From contig CAKRPJ010000004.1 of assembly GCA_934376955.1 (NCBI GenBank), positions 1-64,000 of the forward strand: a DNA stretch of 64,000 nt, written 5' to 3'. This DNA is from CAKRPJ01 sp934376955. GTDB taxonomy: Bacteria; Bacillota; Clostridia; Lachnospirales; Lachnospiraceae. Under the pieces are notes generated by a model. That model ran no database searches, was not told where the DNA came from, and saw only the letters and a list, made by a program, of their open reading frames with translations. The position numbers were made by a program, and so were the translations under genes. Positions 62,321-64,000 of the stretch are shown piece by piece. How positions within the stretch are numbered: the first letter of the stretch is position 1; each line of letters opens with the position of its first letter.

Positions 62321-63901
62321 ATGAAAAAAATTACCGCATTATTGTTAGTAGCTGCAATGACTTTATCCATGACAGGCTGTTCCGGTAAAGACGCAGGTTC
62401 AGATGTTACTCAAAATTCTAATAATCCGGCGTCAGGAACAGAAAATGCTGATCCTAACAGGAAGATCAAGGATGAGATCGTTTTTGCTCAGAGTGCAGAT
62501 TTAACGACTATGAATCCCTATATCGGAACACAGGAACGTGCATATTCGTTGACTAATCACATGTATGATACATTGGTGGTTTATGACAGTGATATGAATA
62601 TGAGCTGCAGTCTGGCAGAGAGTTATGAATGGCTGGATGATGTCACTTTACAGATCAACCTTCAGCATGATGTAAAATTCCATAACGGAGATCCTCTTAC
62701 CGCTGAGGATATTATATTCAACTTTGAAAAAAGAGCTGAGCGAGGATCTGCTTTTAAAAACTATGTTGATGTTTCAAATATACAGGCAAAAGACGATTAT
62801 ACGGTGATTGTACCCTTTAGTTCTCCGCATCCTTCTTTTATTTATCAGCTGACAGACCCGATGTGGGGCATAGTACCTAAGGCTTACTTTGAATCTGTAG
62901 GCGAAGAAGGATTTGCGAAGGCACCGATTGGCAGCGGACCATATAAATTAAAAGATTATGTGACAGGAGATTATTATACACTGGAGCGTTTTGATGATTA
63001 TTGGGGAGATAAGGCAAAAACACAGTATCTCACAATGAAAATCGTACCTGAGGCCGGACAGAGAACAATAATGCTTGAAACCGGAGAAATTGATGCTGCG
63101 TATGAGATTCCTTATGTTGATGCATCTAAGATCAAGGATAATGATGAATTACAGTTCTTATCAACTCCATCGATGAAGATCGTTATGTTCTTTATGGATA
63201 TGAAGTCAGAATCTCCTTTAAAGGATAAGCGAGTTCGTCAGGCAATTGAGTATGCAATTGATAAAGAAGGAATCGTTCAGGCGGTTTGCTATGGATATGG
63301 TTCAGCAGCCTATGCGGTTGTTCCGGACACAGTAACAGAATACAAAGAGGTAAAGGATCCTCATGTATATAATCTTGAAAAGGCAAAAGAGTTGATGAAG
63401 GAAGCCGGATGTGAAAACGGATTTTCCATGGAAGTTTGGACAAGTGCTGTGCAGACCAACACAGAGATCTGTCAGGTAGTACAGGAACAGTTAGCAGCGA
63501 TTAATATTGATGCCAAGATCCTGGTTCAGGATTCCAACACAATTGACACCAGATTACATGCGGGTGACCAATACGGTTTATCTTTACATTTCTTCTCCTG
63601 TAATAGTGGACATGCTGAATATACATTGTCGAACATCCTTCCTACTGGTACATTAAGAAATGATTCACGTTTCAGTAATGCTGAATACGATGCGGCGTAT
63701 CAGGAATGGCTGGTCACTGTTGATGAAAAGAAACGAGATGAACTCCTTACTAAAATGTATGAGATTCAGAATGAGGAAACACCTGTGATCCCGCTTTATA
63801 ACGAAGTAAAGATTCTGGGTGCTACAAAAAATCTCGAAGGCCTTCAGTTAAGCCGTATCGGAGCTCATGAATATACGAACGCTGTCGTATATGAGGACTA
63901 G
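62321..63901 (+). CDS. peptide ABC transporter, substrate-binding lipoprotein
   Basis: Predicted 526-residue SBP family 5 lipoprotein. Signal peptide with lipobox MTGC (Cys about 20), a Ser/Asn/Asp linker, then FAQSADLTTMNPYIGTQERA near 54 and the family signature VKFHNGDPLTAEDIIFNFEK near 112. aggagg precedes ATG. It is the last gene of the operon, following DppF by 21 bp. Binds oligopeptides for the transporter encoded by the preceding genes. Confidence 0.92.
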   Translation: MKKITALLLVAAMTLSMTGCSGKDAGSDVTQNSNNPASGTENADPNRKIKDEIVFAQSADLTTMNPYIGTQERAYSLTNHMYDTLVVYDSDMNMSCSLAESYEWLDDVTLQINLQHDVKFHNGDPLTAEDIIFNFEKRAERGSAFKNYVDVSNIQAKDDYTVIVPFSSPHPSFIYQLTDPMWGIVPKAYFESVGEEGFAKAPIGSGPYKLKDYVTGDYYTLERFDDYWGDKAKTQYLTMKIVPEAGQRTIMLETGEIDAAYEIPYVDASKIKDNDELQFLSTPSMKIVMFFMDMKSESPLKDKRVRQAIEYAIDKEGIVQAVCYGYGSAAYAVVPDTVTEYKEVKDPHVYNLEKAKELMKEAGCENGFSMEVWTSAVQTNTEICQVVQEQLAAINIDAKILVQDSNTIDTRLHAGDQYGLSLHFFSCNSGHAEYTLSNILPTGTLRNDSRFSNAEYDAAYQEWLVTVDEKKRDELLTKMYEIQNEETPVIPLYNEVKILGATKNLEGLQLSRIGAHEYTNAVVYED

Positions 63902-63942
63902 TTAAAAAATAGTGATTATAATTATTTAAGTCGTTATGATGT

Positions 63943-63978
63943 TGGGGGCAAAAGGTATTTTGCCCCCACTTCTCTTTT
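63943..63978 (+). terminator. terminator of the peptide operon
   Basis: Perfect 11-bp stem TGGGGGCAAAA / TTTTGCCCCCA (63943-63953 with 63958-63968), followed by CTTCTCTTTTG. Confidence 0.8.
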
Positions 63979-64000
63979 GTCACATCTTATTCCCCATGCT

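Noticed and set aside
1..64000. CRISPR array, prophage or insertion sequence
   Set aside because: No regularly spaced repeats, no cas genes, no transposase or phage structural genes were seen.

Overview
The window comes from a Gram-positive, endospore-forming member of the Clostridia, most probably a gut Lachnospiraceae. This rests on the gene content: class II GalT, CdaA/CdaR, a YtvI-type permease, a PdaA-type deacetylase, a SpoIID-like protein, YesN/YesM with an Mgl transporter, AbgB-type amidohydrolase, many GGAGG ribosome sites and TTGACA/TATAAT promoters. No rRNA, CRISPR array, transposase or phage structural gene was seen. Most of the window reads as ordinary chromosome.

Layout. 1-1107: two small AT-rich genes and a decayed stretch. 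1114-2884: thiamine salvage (TPP riboswitch, a second unexplained structured leader, thiW, thiM). 3169-8228: patatin-like lipase, membrane zinc-ribbon protein, tartrate/malate dehydrogenase, trmO, pdaA-like deacetylase, CPBP protease. 8460-17005: putative secreted glycosidase, basic-tailed small protein, HerA-type ATPase, rsmF-like methylase, RluA-type synthase, DacF-type carboxypeptidase, HD protein. 16986-20948: NusG-II and Gx transporter proteins (divergent), galT, two membrane proteins. 21051-28835: cdaA-cdaR, HPr, a Wzy-like polymerase, aminotransferase, ytvI-like gene, amino acid permease. 28916-30449: tRNA-Gly, tRNA-Ala and a SpoIID/PG-binding protein on the minus strand. 30638-34911: carAB. 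35107-39083: polar amino acid ABC transporter plus M20 amidohydrolase, behind an ArgR-like palindrome. 39311-48956: YesN/YesM two-component system, two membrane-anchored sugar-binding proteins, mglBAC and a small coiled-coil membrane protein. 49140-53592: YoaK, C39-like peptidase, YerC, MATE, NudC. 53760-56501: LysR, DUF4392 and DUF3870 genes with structured intergenic repeats. 56632-63978: an AT-richer operon with an M28-like peptidase and a complete oligopeptide/dipeptide ABC transporter.

How genes work together. ThiW and ThiM would import and phosphorylate the thiazole moiety under TPP control. The Yes/Mgl block looks like one sensing-and-uptake unit for galactose-type sugars, in which anchored binding proteins may report ligand to the kinase. 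The 35-39 kb operon couples amino acid or amino-acyl conjugate import with an intracellular amidohydrolase. The last operon couples peptide import with a peptidase.

The most interesting signals are non-coding: (i) a G10 tract inside an over-long (21 bp) promoter spacer upstream of the peptidase/peptide-transporter operon, a configuration expected for phase variation; (ii) a compact multi-helix RNA between the TPP-riboswitch terminator and thiW; (iii) an 18-bp perfect palindrome covering the -10 box of the amino acid transporter; (iv) two families of dispersed intergenic repeats, one with terminal inverted repeats. No clear new defence or mobile system was found. All function calls are from reading motifs by eye; no database search was run.
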